Translations under genes and position numbers: made by a program | Notes under the pieces: generated by a model | Databases searched by the model: none | What the model was told of the DNA's origin: nothing | The model's input: only the letters and a program-made list of their open reading frames with translations | NCBI GenBank assembly: GCA_947523045.1 | Contig: CANNUR010000013.1 | Location: 1 to 25,808 of the forward strand | Source of the DNA: an uncultured Prosthecobacter sp. | GTDB taxonomy: Bacteria; Verrucomicrobiota; Verrucomicrobiia; Verrucomicrobiales; Verrucomicrobiaceae | DNA: 25,808 bases | Direction of reading: 5' to 3' | Shown here: piece by piece, positions 25,712-25,808 of the stretch | How positions within the stretch are numbered: the first letter of the stretch is position 1 | Layout of the letters: every line of letters starts with the position of its first letter

Positions 25712-25808
25712 GACGGCTGCAGCTTCGAATCCAGAGATTGCAGGCGCCTGTGCCAGAGGGCTGGAAGCCCTCAAAGGTGAGCATCGCCGACTTGTGCAAG
25801 CTCGCGAG
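25698..25808 (+). CDS. Unidentified protein coupled to the ATPase gene, N-terminal 37 residues
   Basis: An open frame begins at ATG 25698, overlaps the ATPase stop by 14 bases and runs off the window after 37 codons. It reads MTRFETAAASNPEIAGACARG and continues LEALKGEHRRLVQARE; this is Ala-rich, probably helical and soluble. I do not recognise the family. The strong ribosome binding site and the overlap show that it is translated with the ATPase and probably works with it as effector or partner. The nature of the domain cannot be judged from so short a piece. Confidence 0.65.
   Translation, partial: MTRFETAAASNPEIAGACARGLEALKGEHRRLVQARE

Overview
The window is a GC-rich stretch of bacterial chromosome, most likely from the PVC superphylum and probably Verrucomicrobiota. 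The reasons are a DUF1549/DUF1553 cytochrome-like protein, a PVC-type beta-propeller protein with a C-terminal CxxCH domain, a thioredoxin/CxxCH/PDZ fusion, a secreted sulfatase, a Gfo/Idh/MocA oxidoreductase and a type II glutamine synthetase. Lineage is inferred from gene content and protein resemblance only. Coding density is very high and no gap without a gene exceeds about 175 bp. Many starts lack a clear Shine-Dalgarno sequence.

Layout. (1) 1-2780: a truncated Gfo/Idh oxidoreductase (minus) diverges from a secreted sulfatase and an overlapping cyclase-family hydrolase (plus). (2) 2793-12120, all minus: in order of transcription, a PP2C phosphatase, a thioredoxin-like/CxxCH/double-PDZ protein, a two-CxxCH DUF1549/DUF1553 protein, a beta-propeller/CxxCH protein, RecO and a DoxX-type membrane protein. 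Three REP-like palindromic repeats lie between recO and the DoxX gene. The first four genes look like an exported redox module preceded by a cytoplasmic phosphatase. (3) 12121-12273: a divergent regulatory gap with an intrinsic-terminator-like hairpin and a second perfect hairpin ahead of a secreted PQQ-like beta-propeller protein. (4) 13555-19391: a compact plus-strand envelope-lipid block. A STAS-fused MlaE permease, MlaF ATPase, MlaD MCE protein and PqiC-type lipoprotein form a lipid transporter. It is followed by a CDP-alcohol phosphatidyltransferase with an altered active-site motif, a PlsC-type acyltransferase and a CdsA-type cytidylyltransferase. (5) 19411-22645: an exported MlrC/M81-family protein and a sodium:solute symporter. 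(6) 22652-24325: a 145-residue kinase-fold protein diverges from glutamine synthetase II. The gap holds a near-consensus sigma-54 promoter, and a strong terminator closes the glutamine synthetase gene. (7) 24436-25808: tRNA-Gly(CCC) followed directly by an AAA ATPase gene, which looks visibly less GC-rich, and the start of a tightly coupled partner. This looks like the edge of an accessory, possibly defence, locus that runs off the window.

Most of the content is recognisable families in informative arrangements. The best candidates for something new are the tRNA-linked ATPase pair, the miniature kinase facing a sigma-54-controlled glutamine synthetase, the exported thioredoxin/cytochrome/PP2C cluster that lacks the usual DUF1501 partner, and the lipid-synthesis trio attached to an Mla-type transporter.
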